The notes under the pieces were generated by a model. That model was not told the DNA's origin. It saw nothing but the letters and a program-made list of their open reading frames with translations, and did not search any database. From Deinococcus sp. AB2017081 (GTDB lineage Bacteria; Deinococcota; Deinococci; Deinococcales; Deinococcaceae): 64,000 nucleotides of DNA. Shown one piece after another: positions 46,954 to 55,433 of this stretch (the first letter of the stretch is position 1; every line of letters begins with the position of its first letter). The stretch lies in contig NZ_CP140098.1 in the NCBI RefSeq assembly GCF_034440735.1, positions 3,196,001-3,260,000 on the forward strand. The letters run 5' to 3'. The position numbers and the translations under genes were made by a program.

Positions 46954-47778
46954 TCACTCCGGACGGCCTGCGTGGTCAGCCGCCAGCGCCAGCGCGTCCA
47001 GGGCTGCCAGGATGGCCAGGCGCATGGGCGCGGCATCCCGCCAGCCCCCGCAGAACGCCGTCCAGGCGTGAGCGTAGTAGCGGCCCAGGTGAGCGGCCAC
47101 CGCCCCGAACCTAGAGCGATCAAGGTCAGCCAGCAGCACGCTGCGCGGCTCGTCCCACACCTGCGCGCCGGCCCCGGCCGCGCTGAGCAGGCGGGCCGGC
47201 AGCGGCGAGACGCGCCAGTTCACCGCCCGCAACGCCGTCCAGACCTCGGCCTCCAGCTTGTCCATAACGGACAGGCCCAGCTGGGCGGCCTCGCCGCTGA
47301 CGGCCAGGAGGGTCTCCCGGTCTTCTCGGGCCGTGGCCTCGCTGCCGGGGGGCGCCTCGCCGCGCAGCACCACGGCATGTGAGCGCGTCCAGGACGTGCG
47401 GCGCCGCATCGCCTCGTTCAGGATCAGCACCTGCGGCCGGGGCACATGGCAGGGGCTGGGCACCCGGTGCCGGAAGGCCGCCTCGGCGGCGGCGGCAAAC
47501 TCCAGGGCGAAACGCGTGTCCTGGAACTGCGCCTCGACCGCGGCACTGGCCTCGTCGTGCAGCCACACATGCAGGTCGAGGTCGCTCAGCTCCGGCACAT
47601 AGTCGCATGGGACGTGCCAGACCTTGCTCGCACTCCCCTTGAAATACACACCACGGATCGCGCCGCGCGGAATGCGCTCGTCCAGGGCAGCCAGCAGGCT
47701 GTCCAGCATGGCGGCGATCTCGGCGCGCAGGAGCCGGGGATCGGCGGGCCACGGCGCGGGGGAAGGGGGTGCCGTCAT
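46954..47778 (-). CDS. Nucleotidyltransferase-like protein
   Basis: 274 aa from MTAPPSPAPWPAD; upstream residues in the same frame look non-coding. The nucleotidyltransferase signature is present at about residues 45-70: YFKGSASKVW, then SDLDLHVW, i.e. the G-S and D-x-D of the pol-beta superfamily. The C-terminal half is helical and may bind a substrate. The actual nucleotide acceptor is unknown. It could be an aminoglycoside-type or RNA-modifying enzyme. Confidence 0.7.
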   Translation of the reverse strand: MTAPPSPAPWPADPRLLRAEIAAMLDSLLAALDERIPRGAIRGVYFKGSASKVWHVPCDYVPELSDLDLHVWLHDEASAAVEAQFQDTRFALEFAAAAEAAFRHRVPSPCHVPRPQVLILNEAMRRRTSWTRSHAVVLRGEAPPGSEATAREDRETLLAVSGEAAQLGLSVMDKLEAEVWTALRAVNWRVSPLPARLLSAAGAGAQVWDEPRSVLLADLDRSRFGAVAAHLGRYYAHAWTAFCGGWRDAAPMRLAILAALDALALAADHAGRPE

Positions 47779-47829
47779 GTCCGGCAGTGTCGTGTCCAGG
47801 CATGGGGCGTGGCATCGGCCGAATGGCAT

Positions 47830-47863
47830 AAGAACAGCGCCCCGAATACAGGGCGCTGTTCTT
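47830..47863 (-). terminator. Terminator after tRNA-Asp
   Basis: Perfect 13-bp stem AAGAACAGCGCCC/GGGCGCTGTTCTT with an 8-nt loop, 4 nt beyond the CCA end of the tRNA on the minus strand. T-run is short (TTCTTAT). Confidence 0.7.
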
Positions 47864-47866
47864 CTC

Positions 47867-47942
<76 letters not shown>

Positions 47943-47988
47943 AGCGGACAAGAGATTACGGGCCACGGGAACGGAAGTCAAGTCACGG

Positions 47989-49557
47989 TCACGGCGCAGC
48001 TCCGGTCTCCCCTGCCGGCGGTGGCGGGAGGGCGGCCCGCAGCGTGAAGGTGAAGGTGCTGCCCGTCCCGGGCTCGCTGCTGGCCCAGATCGTCCCGCCG
48101 TGCGCCTCGACGATCTTCTGGCACACCGACAGGCCCAGCCCGGTGCCCTCGTACTCGTCCCGCGAATGCAGGCGCTGGAACATCTCGAAGATGCGCTTCA
48201 GGTACTGTGCGTCCATGCCGATGCCGTTGTCGGCGACGGTGATGCGCCAGAACTCGCCGTCCTGGTGGGCTTCGAGGTGCACACGGGGGGGCACACCGGA
48301 CCGGGCGAACTTCACGGCGTTCCCGATCAGGTTCTGGAACACCTGCGCGAGCTGCGGGCCGTCGCCCAGCACGCCGGGCAGCGCGCCGTGGGTGACGGTC
48401 GCGCCCGTCTCGCCCAGGCGGCCGCGCAGGCGGCCCAGCGCTTCCTCGAAGGGTTCGGCCATCTCCAGTGGCCCCAGCGACGGCCGGATGTGCGTCAGGC
48501 GCGAGTATGTGAGCAGATCGTCCACCAGGGACTTCATGCGCCCCGCCCCACTCTGCACGAACTCCAGATACTTCAGGCCACGGGCGTCGAGCTGCGCCGC
48601 GTACCGGCTGGCCAGGATGTCTGCAAAGCTGGTCACGGTGCGGATCGGTTCCTGAAGGTCGTGTGCGGCGATGTACGCGAAGCGCTCCAGTTCGGTGTTG
48701 CTGCGCTGGAGCTGGGTGACCGTGTCGTTCAGGTCGCGGGTGCGGGCGTTCACCCGCGCCTCCAGTTCGGCGTTCAGGTCGCGCAGCGCCGTCTCGCTCT
48801 GCCGCCGGGCCGTGATGTCGCGCGAGGTGGCCAGCAGATTCACGATTTCCCCGGAGGTGTTCCGGATGGGCGTGATGGTCACGTCCCACCAGCGGGGCGA
48901 GCCCTTCAGGGTGGGGCAGTAGCCCTCGAACCGGCCCACCCCGCCGGCGCGCGCGGCCGCAAGGGCGGCCTCGACCAGGGGGCGCGTGTCGCCCTGCCAG
49001 AACTCGGGCCACACGGCGTTCAGGCACGCGTTGAAATCGTCGACCTCCATGACGCGCATGCCGCCCACGTTCATGCTCATCAGGCGCGCGTCCGGGCTGA
49101 GCACCTTGATGCAGTCGGCATTGGCATCCACGATGTCCTGGAGCATGGCGGCGCGGGACGCGAGTTCGTGGTGTTCCTGTGCGTGGTCATGGATGTCCGT
49201 ACACATCGTCACCCAGGTGGGCCCGCCCCCCTGCGGGTCGAGGTGGGGCCGGCCATCGGCCTGCACGGTACGGTAGGCCCCGTCGTGACGGCGCAGGCGG
49301 AACTGGGCCCGGTAGGGCTGCCCGGAGCGCTGCGCCTGTTCCCATGCAGCCAGCGCGGCGGCCCGGTCGTCCGGATGCACGGCCTGCGTGAAGGGCACGC
49401 CCACACGGCTTCCCTCCGGCCCGGTCACGTCAGACCACGCCGCGTTCACGAACGTGATCCGCCCAGCGCCGTCTGCCCCCCACACGGGCAGCGGCAGGCG
49501 GTCATACCACTCCGTCCCGGGGTCACGCACCCCGTGTGCCACCGGCTCGGCCGTCAT
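47989..49557 (-). CDS. PAS-domain sensor histidine kinase
   Basis: 522 aa from MTAEPV. Two PAS domains (about 10-140 and 150-265) are followed by a coiled-coil linker (RDLNAELEARVNARTRDLN), a HisKA dimerisation helix with the phospho-acceptor in IAAHDLQEPIRT, and an ATPase domain with LIGNAVKFA, DNGIGMD and GTGLGLSVCQ. No membrane helices are present, so it is a cytosolic sensor. No adjacent response regulator is seen. The family resembles bacteriophytochrome-type kinases. Confidence 0.92.
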   Translation of the reverse strand: MTAEPVAHGVRDPGTEWYDRLPLPVWGADGAGRITFVNAAWSDVTGPEGSRVGVPFTQAVHPDDRAAALAAWEQAQRSGQPYRAQFRLRRHDGAYRTVQADGRPHLDPQGGGPTWVTMCTDIHDHAQEHHELASRAAMLQDIVDANADCIKVLSPDARLMSMNVGGMRVMEVDDFNACLNAVWPEFWQGDTRPLVEAALAAARAGGVGRFEGYCPTLKGSPRWWDVTITPIRNTSGEIVNLLATSRDITARRQSETALRDLNAELEARVNARTRDLNDTVTQLQRSNTELERFAYIAAHDLQEPIRTVTSFADILASRYAAQLDARGLKYLEFVQSGAGRMKSLVDDLLTYSRLTHIRPSLGPLEMAEPFEEALGRLRGRLGETGATVTHGALPGVLGDGPQLAQVFQNLIGNAVKFARSGVPPRVHLEAHQDGEFWRITVADNGIGMDAQYLKRIFEMFQRLHSRDEYEGTGLGLSVCQKIVEAHGGTIWASSEPGTGSTFTFTLRAALPPPPAGETGAAP

Positions 49558-49690
49558 GCTCCTGTTGTATCGCAAAGATGTATGAACGATGTGAACTTGG
49601 TGACGAAGCGGTGGCTCTGGCGGGGCCACCGCACCGGCCAACCGTGCCCTGCCGTACCCATGCCCGCGCTCCGACACGGGAGGATCACGC

Positions 49691-50431
49691 ATGGTTCCTC
49701 GTGCATCCCGCTGGGCCCGCGCGCTGGGCGCGGCGCTGCTCTTGCTCGGCCTGACCGGCGCAGGCGGTGCCCACTACGTTCCGGCCCTGCCGGACAGCGC
49801 CATTGCGAAGCCGGCCCGGCAGTTCGGGCTGCCCTTCGCGGGGGCCCCTGGCCCCAACACGTGGCTGCTCGGTCAGGGCTATGGCAACACCACGGGCGCG
49901 TACCGGCAGCGGCGCAGCACCTACGGCAACCTCCAGGGCATTCACGCCGGGCTGGACTTCAGTGCTCCGTGCGGCACACCGGTGCGGGCCATCGGAGACG
50001 GCGTCGTGGCCGAGGTGGATGGCCCACACGGCAGCCCGCCGCACAACGTCGTGATCGACCACGCCGGCAACCTGTCGAGCCTGTACGGCCACCTGCGGGT
50101 GCGCTCCTCCCTGAAGCGCGGCCAGACGGTGAAGCGCGGACAGGTGATCGGAGAGAGCGGGGACTCGCAGTTCACGTGCGTGAGTGCTCCGCACCTTCAC
50201 CTGGAACTGCGCGACCGCTCGCACCAGCGCTTCTTCAATCCGCAGCCCTTCATCGCCGCCGACTGGAACACCCTGGCGCTCGCCAGCGGCTTCGGGCGTG
50301 GCTACGAGTACGACCTGGACTCGCCGCGCCGCTGGCAGTCGCCGGACACCCAGCCCCAGGCGCTGCGCGGCGGCCGGCTGCTGAACGAGTTCGCCCGCCC
50401 GTGGCCGCCCGCACCGGGAGGAGCACGGTGA
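49691..50431 (+). CDS. Exported M23-family peptidase
   Basis: 246 aa with a signal peptide (RALGAALLLLGLTGAGGA). The LytM fold has H-x3-D in HAGLDFSAPCG, the YGHL strand and HLHLELR; the metal ligands are intact. It should cleave peptidoglycan cross-links in the envelope. It overlaps the following beta-propeller gene by GTGA, so the two are coupled. Confidence 0.9.
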   Translation: MVPRASRWARALGAALLLLGLTGAGGAHYVPALPDSAIAKPARQFGLPFAGAPGPNTWLLGQGYGNTTGAYRQRRSTYGNLQGIHAGLDFSAPCGTPVRAIGDGVVAEVDGPHGSPPHNVVIDHAGNLSSLYGHLRVRSSLKRGQTVKRGQVIGESGDSQFTCVSAPHLHLELRDRSHQRFFNPQPFIAADWNTLALASGFGRGYEYDLDSPRRWQSPDTQPQALRGGRLLNEFARPWPPAPGGAR

Positions 50432-51387
50432 GGCGGGCTGTCCTGGCGATGCTGCTCGGCGGCACGGCCGTGGCGGCCACGCTGCCGTCACAGCCCATCC
50501 TGTCCGGCGGGTGCTGTCCGGGCGCGGTCTGGACGCCGGATTCGAAAGCCCTGCTGTTTCTGGACGGCCCCCCGGCACGCGCCAGCACGGCGATCTACAC
50601 CTTGCCGGCAGGCGGGGGCACCGTGACCCGGCGCTTTTCCAGCGTGGCGTTCTACTCGCCGGCCCTGAAGTGGGCGGTGCGGCCCGGCAGCGGCGATGCG
50701 ACCACCCTGGAACGCCTGGCGGACAACCGGCGCTTCACGCTGCCCACACGCGGCGCGGACGTTGTCTGGAACCGCGCCGAGACGAAGGTGGCGTACGCCC
50801 GCAGCGCCACCACCGGCAACTTCGACCGGCGGGTCACGCAGATCTACGTGGCCGACGTGTTCGGCAGCCCGAAATCGGTGGCGACCGTGTACGGCGGCGG
50901 CCCGAGTGCGTGGCTCAGCGACCGCCTCCTGCTCGTGAGCGGCAAGACCACGGCGGGGGCCCGCGACCGCGCCCTGTTCACGCTGGACGTCCAGACCGGG
51001 GCCCGGCGCACGCTGCGCACCGCGCTGGGCTTCCGGGGCGTGCAGGTGAGCCCGGACGGCCAGCAGGTCGTCTACACGGTGTCCTTCGACAGCCAGGCCC
51101 GCAACGGCCTGTGGCTGCAGTCCACGGCCGGCACCGCGCCCCGCCGACTGCCGGACTTCGGCGCGTACCTGTGGCGTGACGCCCGCCGCCTGCTGCTGAT
51201 CCCGCTGCGCACGGATGGCAGCCCGCACGTGCTGCGGCAGCTGAACCTCCAGTCGAACGCCTGGACGACCCTGGGTGACCTGGGCGATCAGGTGCGGCAG
51301 GCCGACTGGCGCGTCAGCCCGGACGGCACGCGCCTGAGCTACCTGAGTGCGCGGGACGGCAACGTGCGCGTGCTGCGCCTGCCCTGA
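50428..51387 (+). CDS. Exported TolB-like beta-propeller protein
   Basis: 319 aa from a GTG that overlaps the M23 stop (GTGA), behind GGGAGGAG. A signal peptide (AVLAMLLGGTAVAA) precedes repeated blades with WTPDSKALLFLD, VWNRAETKVAYAR, VQVSPDGQQVVYT and VSPDGTRLSYLSARDG, the SPDG-type repeats of TolB/WD40-like proteins. It is likely a periplasmic scaffold working with the coupled M23 peptidase. Confidence 0.85.
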   Translation: MRRAVLAMLLGGTAVAATLPSQPILSGGCCPGAVWTPDSKALLFLDGPPARASTAIYTLPAGGGTVTRRFSSVAFYSPALKWAVRPGSGDATTLERLADNRRFTLPTRGADVVWNRAETKVAYARSATTGNFDRRVTQIYVADVFGSPKSVATVYGGGPSAWLSDRLLLVSGKTTAGARDRALFTLDVQTGARRTLRTALGFRGVQVSPDGQQVVYTVSFDSQARNGLWLQSTAGTAPRRLPDFGAYLWRDARRLLLIPLRTDGSPHVLRQLNLQSNAWTTLGDLGDQVRQADWRVSPDGTRLSYLSARDGNVRVLRLP

Positions 51388-51415
51388 CAGCACGGTGCAG
51401 ATCCGTTGGGGACGG

Positions 51416-51511
51416 AGGGCACACCCCTGGGCTTCACGGCCAACCGCTGTCGTTGTCAGGTGCCCGCTCCGCTCGATGCAGAGGCAGTGAGGATACCCAG
51501 GGGTGCCTCTG
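51416..51511. repeat. Structured dispersed repeat, copy B
   Basis: Copy B of the element at 4742-4833. The core CCAACCGCTG (51440-51449) and CGCTCCGCTCG are shared. The hairpin at 51479-51511 is 33 nt long as in copy A, with end stem CAGAGGCA/TGCCTCTG against CAGGGGGA/TCCCCCTG in A; both changes are compensated. The arm ACCCCTGGG (51423-51431) pairs with CCCAGGGGT (51496-51504). Confidence 0.7.
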
Positions 51512-51537
51512 AATGCTGCCCTGATCGGCCTCCCGGT

Positions 51538-52143
51538 TCAGGGCACGCGCAGCCCGGCGACGAGCAGCTGCACCAGCGCACGCGCGTCGGTGCCCGTGCC
51601 GGCACACAGGTTGCCGACCCCCCGCATGAGCACGAGGGGCGCCATCCCTGGCTGGATCTCGCCCGCGTCCTCGGCGGCGTGGAGCAGCCGGCCACACACC
51701 GGCACGAGCCGGTCGATGAATTCGGTGTGCAGCCCCTCGTACCCGGCCCGGTCGGACTGCATGACGGCCGCCAGGCCGTGCTTGGTGACCAGGAAATCCA
51801 CGAACAGGTCGATCCACTGCCGCAGCGCTCCGTAAGGACTCGCGCTGTCCGCCAGCAGCGTCTCCCCGGCGGCGGCACACGCCTCGACCTGATGCCGGTA
51901 GACCGCGACGATCAGGTCGGCGCGGGTAGGGAAATGGCGGTAGATGGTGCCGGTGCCGACCCCGGCCCGCGCCGCGATCTCGCGCACGGGCACCCCCACA
52001 CCGGACGTGACGAACAGGGCCGCCGCCGCGTCGAGCAGGTTCTGTTCGTTGCGCCGCGCATCGGCCCGCCGGGGCTGGGCCGGGGCTGCGTCCTGGGTCG
52101 CCGGGCCGGATATTGCCGGCTCGGATGGGGTTGAGTCTGTCAC
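51538..52143 (-). CDS. TetR-family transcriptional repressor
   Basis: 201 aa. The GTG at 52143 is preferred over upstream ATGs because GGAGGA lies 7 nt before it and because the upstream starts run toward or into the promoter and operator. The helix-turn-helix is VREIAARAGVGTGTIYRHFPTRADLI (positions about 55-80, given here in parts: REIAARAGVGTG and YRHFPTRA). The C-terminal ligand pocket is helical. It is divergent from the SDR/AKR genes and probably represses them and itself. Confidence 0.9.
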   Translation of the reverse strand: MTDSTPSEPAISGPATQDAAPAQPRRADARRNEQNLLDAAAALFVTSGVGVPVREIAARAGVGTGTIYRHFPTRADLIVAVYRHQVEACAAAGETLLADSASPYGALRQWIDLFVDFLVTKHGLAAVMQSDRAGYEGLHTEFIDRLVPVCGRLLHAAEDAGEIQPGMAPLVLMRGVGNLCAGTGTDARALVQLLVAGLRVP

Positions 52144-52166
52144 CGCACTGTCCTCCATGGGCACTG

Positions 52167-52212
52167 TTGACAAGCGGAACATCGTTCCGTATGTTACCGG
52201 AACGGCGTTCCG
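52167..52212 (+). promoter_or_regulatory. Promoter and twin TetR operators for the SDR/AKR genes
   Basis: TTGACA (52167-52172) and TATGTT (52190-52195), spacer 17. Two identical-core palindromes CGGAAC-N3-GTTCCG are at 52175-52189 and 52198-52212, 23 bp apart centre to centre. The first fills the spacer and the second covers the start-site region, so binding would block RNA polymerase. Confidence 0.85.
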
Positions 52213-52281
52213 CTTCAGTCAGGCTACCACAGCCTGACGGCGTCAGCCATACCCGGGCAGACCCCGGGAAGGAGTCCAGTC

Positions 52282-53040
52282 ATGTCCATGTCACCCGTCG
52301 CCCTGGTCACCGGGGCCAACCAGGGAATCGGCCTCCAGATCGCCCGTGATCTCGTGGCCCACGGGCTCACCGTACTGGTCGGCTCGCGCGACCTGGCGCG
52401 TGGCGAGGCCGCCGCCGCCGGGCTCGGGCCGCAGGCACAGGCCATCCAGCTCGACGTGACGGATCCGGCGTCCATCGCGGCCGCCGCCGCCCGCATCCGG
52501 CGCGACTTCGGGCGGCTCGACGTCCTCGTGAACAACGCCGCGATCTCCAACACCAGCATGCGGCCCGGTCAGTCCGTCGAGGACTACGCAGCGACCGTCC
52601 GGCCGGGCACCGTCTCGCTGGACGAGATGCGCGCCGTGTGGGAGGTCAACGTGTTCGGCGTCCTGGCCGTGTATCAGGCCATGCTGCCGCTGCTGCGCCT
52701 GGCCCCGGCGGCCCGGATCGTCAACGTGTCCAGCGGGGTCGGCTCGCTGACCCGCAACTCCGACCCGGCGTATGCCCAGCGTGTCAACTTCGGCCCCGTC
52801 TACCCCGCGTCCAAGACGGCCCTGAACGCCCTGACCGTCGCCATGGCGATCGAACTGGAGGCCGAGGGCATCAAGGTGAATGCCGCCTCGCCGGGCTTCA
52901 CCCGGACGAACCTCAACGGCTACTCGGGCACGCAGACGGTGGAGGAGGGAGCGCGGGAGGCCGTGCGGCTGGCGCTGCTCGGCCCCGACGGCCCGACCGG
53001 CACGTTCTCACACGCCACCCTGGGCCCGTTGCCGTGGTGA
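52282..53040 (+). CDS. Short-chain dehydrogenase/reductase
   Basis: 252 aa. Cofactor motif TGANQGIG (about 10-17), NNAA (about 88-91), catalytic Ser in VNVSSG and YPASK (Tyr and Lys). It is preceded by the TetR operator region and followed by a related SDR. Both resemble each other (FGVLAVYQAMLP/FGVVRVTQAFID), so they are probably duplicated. An NADPH-dependent carbonyl reduction is likely; substrate unknown. Confidence 0.92.
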   Translation: MSMSPVALVTGANQGIGLQIARDLVAHGLTVLVGSRDLARGEAAAAGLGPQAQAIQLDVTDPASIAAAAARIRRDFGRLDVLVNNAAISNTSMRPGQSVEDYAATVRPGTVSLDEMRAVWEVNVFGVLAVYQAMLPLLRLAPAARIVNVSSGVGSLTRNSDPAYAQRVNFGPVYPASKTALNALTVAMAIELEAEGIKVNAASPGFTRTNLNGYSGTQTVEEGAREAVRLALLGPDGPTGTFSHATLGPLPW

Positions 53041-53078
53041 CCATCCCGACCGGAACAGCAGATCAGACAGGAGGAGTC

Positions 53079-53816
53079 ATGAAAACCGTCTTCATCACTG
53101 GAGCCAACAAGAGCATCGGCCTGGCGACCGCGCGCGTGCTGCTCAGGCAGGGGTACCGCGTCTACCTGGGCAGCCGGGATCCGCAGCGGGGTCAGGAGGC
53201 CGCCGCACAGCTGCGGGCCGAGGGCCTGGACGCCGTGGAGGTGATCCAGATCGACGTCAGCGACTCGGATTCGGTGGCCCGCGCCCGGCACGAGGTCGGC
53301 CGCAGCACCGACGTGCTGGACGTCCTGATCAACAACGCCGGCATCAGCGGCGGCATGCCCCAGAACGCGCTCGGGGCGAGCATCGAGGCCTACCGGCGGG
53401 TGTTCGAGACCAACGTGTTCGGCGTGGTGCGGGTCACACAGGCGTTCATCGACCTGCTGCGGAACTCCCCGGAGCCCCGGATCGTCAACGTCTCGTCCAG
53501 CCAGGGCTCGCTCACGCTGCACACGGACCCCGGCTACCGCTACTACCACCACAAGGGAGCGGTCTACCACCCGTCGAAGGCGGCCCTGAACATGTACACC
53601 ATCGACCTCGCCTACGAGCTGCGCGATACGCCGTTCCGGGTCAACGCGGTCGATCCGGGCTTCGTGGCCACCGACTTCAACAACCACCGGGGCACCGGCA
53701 CCGTCGAGGAGGCCGGCGCACGGATCGCCCGCTACGCCATGATCGGCGCGGACGGCCCGACCGGCACATTTATCAGCGAGGAATACAACCCGGAGACCGG
53801 CGCCATTCCCTGGTGA
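53079..53816 (+). CDS. Short-chain dehydrogenase/reductase, second copy
   Basis: 245 aa. It has TGANKSIG, NNAGISGG, VNVSSS and YHPSK, the full SDR catalytic set. The start is fixed by GGAGGAG just upstream. It shares its fold and several motifs with the preceding gene, and its end (GTGTVEEAGARIA) also matches the first copy (GTQTVEEGAREAV). Co-transcription is expected. Confidence 0.93.
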   Translation: MKTVFITGANKSIGLATARVLLRQGYRVYLGSRDPQRGQEAAAQLRAEGLDAVEVIQIDVSDSDSVARARHEVGRSTDVLDVLINNAGISGGMPQNALGASIEAYRRVFETNVFGVVRVTQAFIDLLRNSPEPRIVNVSSSQGSLTLHTDPGYRYYHHKGAVYHPSKAALNMYTIDLAYELRDTPFRVNAVDPGFVATDFNNHRGTGTVEEAGARIARYAMIGADGPTGTFISEEYNPETGAIPW

Positions 53817-53906
53817 CCGCTGCATAGGCTCCACCCGTTTTCCCGACGACCGGCACCGGACAGCCCATGCCGCCGCCCCCTCATTGCTTCAGCTGGAGGC
53901 TCCACC

Positions 53907-54926
53907 ATGCAGTACCGCACCCTCGGCCACACCGGCGTCCAGGTCAGTGCCCTGGCGCTGGGGGCCATGAACTTCGGCCAGCTCGGCCGCACCACCCAGG
54001 CCGACGTCAGCGCCATGGTCGGCGCCGCCCTGAACGCCGGCATCAACCTGATCGACACCGCCGACTTCTACGGCCACGGCGAGTCCGAGGAACTCGTCGG
54101 CCGGGCCATCGCCGGACGCCGGGACGACGTCGTGCTGGCCACCAAGGCTGCGCTGCCCATGGGCGACGGCCCCAACCGGCGGGGCAGCTCGCGCCGCTGG
54201 CTGGAGCGGGCGCTGGACGACAGCCTGCGCCGGCTGGGCGTGGATCACGTCGACCTGTACCAGATCCACCGCTGGGATCCGGCGACCAGTGACGAGGAGA
54301 CCCTGTCGGCCCTGACCGACCTGCAACGCTCGGGCAGGATCCGGTACTTCGGCTCGTCGACGTTCCCGGCCTACCGGATCGTGCAGGCGCAGTGGGCGGC
54401 CCGGCAGCACCATCTGGGCCGGTATGTCACCGAGCAGCCCAGCTACTCGATCCTGCAGCGCGGCATCGAGGCCGACGTGCTGCCGGTGACGCAGGAGTAT
54501 GGGATGGGCGTGCTGGCGTGGAGTCCGCTGGCGTCGGGCTGGCTGAGCGGCGCCGTCCGCGCCGGCCAGGACATCCGCACCCACCGCGCCGGGATGATGC
54601 CGCAGCGCTTCGACCTGTCCCTGCCTGTCAACCGTGCCCGGCTGGAGGCCGTGCAGCAGCTCACGGCCGTCGCGGATCAGGCCGGACTGAGCGTGATCCA
54701 GCTCGCCCTGGGCTTCGTGACCGCCCACCCCGGCGTGACGGCCGCCCTGATCGGCCCGCGCACGCCGGAACATCTGCAGTCGCAGCTGGCTGCCACCGAT
54801 ACCGTGCTCTCTGCCGACGTGCTGGACGCCATCGACCGGATCGTCGCGCCGGGCACTGACCTCGCTCCTGGGGAGAAGGTCTACACACCCCCGGCCCTGT
54901 CAAACGCGGCCTTGCGCCGCCGCTGA
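53907..54926 (+). CDS. Aldo/keto reductase
   Basis: 339 aa. An NADP-dependent TIM-barrel reductase. The catalytic set is Asp in NLIDTADFYG, Tyr of the same motif, Lys in VVLATKAAL, and His in YQIHRWDP. The C-terminal GPRTPEHLQSQLAATD binds the cofactor. It follows the SDRs on the same strand (90-nt gap), and the three could form a TetR-controlled aldehyde/ketone reduction set. Confidence 0.93.
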   Translation: MQYRTLGHTGVQVSALALGAMNFGQLGRTTQADVSAMVGAALNAGINLIDTADFYGHGESEELVGRAIAGRRDDVVLATKAALPMGDGPNRRGSSRRWLERALDDSLRRLGVDHVDLYQIHRWDPATSDEETLSALTDLQRSGRIRYFGSSTFPAYRIVQAQWAARQHHLGRYVTEQPSYSILQRGIEADVLPVTQEYGMGVLAWSPLASGWLSGAVRAGQDIRTHRAGMMPQRFDLSLPVNRARLEAVQQLTAVADQAGLSVIQLALGFVTAHPGVTAALIGPRTPEHLQSQLAATDTVLSADVLDAIDRIVAPGTDLAPGEKVYTPPALSNAALRRR

Positions 54927-54929
54927 GCG

Positions 54930-55322
54930 TCAGGAGTCGCCGGGCGTCTCGACCGGCTGTCCGGCCTCTGTCCACGCCCGGATGCCGCCGTCCAGATGCG
55001 CCACGTTCCCGTAGCCCATCTGCTGCAGGGTGTCGGCCGCCAGCGCCGAGCGTCCGCCCGACGCGCAGTGCAGAATCACGCGCCGCGCGGGGTCGAACTC
55101 CGGGCGGTGGTACGGACTGGTCGGGTCGGCATAGAACTCCAGCATGCCGCGCGGCGCGGACAAGCTGCCTGGAATGACCCCGGTCTGCGCGTGCTCCGAC
55201 GGCTCGCGGATGTCCACCAGCACGGCTCCGCGTGCGAGTTCCCCGGCGACCTGTTCGGGCGTCAGGTTCTCCACGCGGGATTTCGCGTCCTGCACCATCT
55301 GGGCAGCAGTCTTTCCGGCCAT
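54930..55322 (-). CDS. Rhodanese-domain protein
   Basis: 130 aa from MAGKTAAQMVQDAK. A single rhodanese domain with VLVDIREPSEHAQTGVIPGS and the active Cys in ILHCASGGRSALAADTL, C-x5-R form. It probably carries sulfane sulfur. The protein is cytosolic, and is divergent from the serine hydrolase at 55434 across a 111-bp gap. Confidence 0.92.
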   Translation of the reverse strand: MAGKTAAQMVQDAKSRVENLTPEQVAGELARGAVLVDIREPSEHAQTGVIPGSLSAPRGMLEFYADPTSPYHRPEFDPARRVILHCASGGRSALAADTLQQMGYGNVAHLDGGIRAWTEAGQPVETPGDS

Positions 55323-55433
55323 ACCGTCCCCCGCCCGCAATGTGGAGGCGGCTCCGGGCAGCGTCTGCGCCCACGTGGTCTCCAGATGCGGGAGACCACG
55401 ATTGTAGTCCGGACTGGACGCTAGCCTGCCCGC

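Noticed and set aside
52144..52182. ATG starts for TetR at 52158 and 52182
   Set aside because: Neither has a ribosome-binding site, and 52182 lies inside the operator. The GTG at 52143 has GGAGGA 7 nt upstream.
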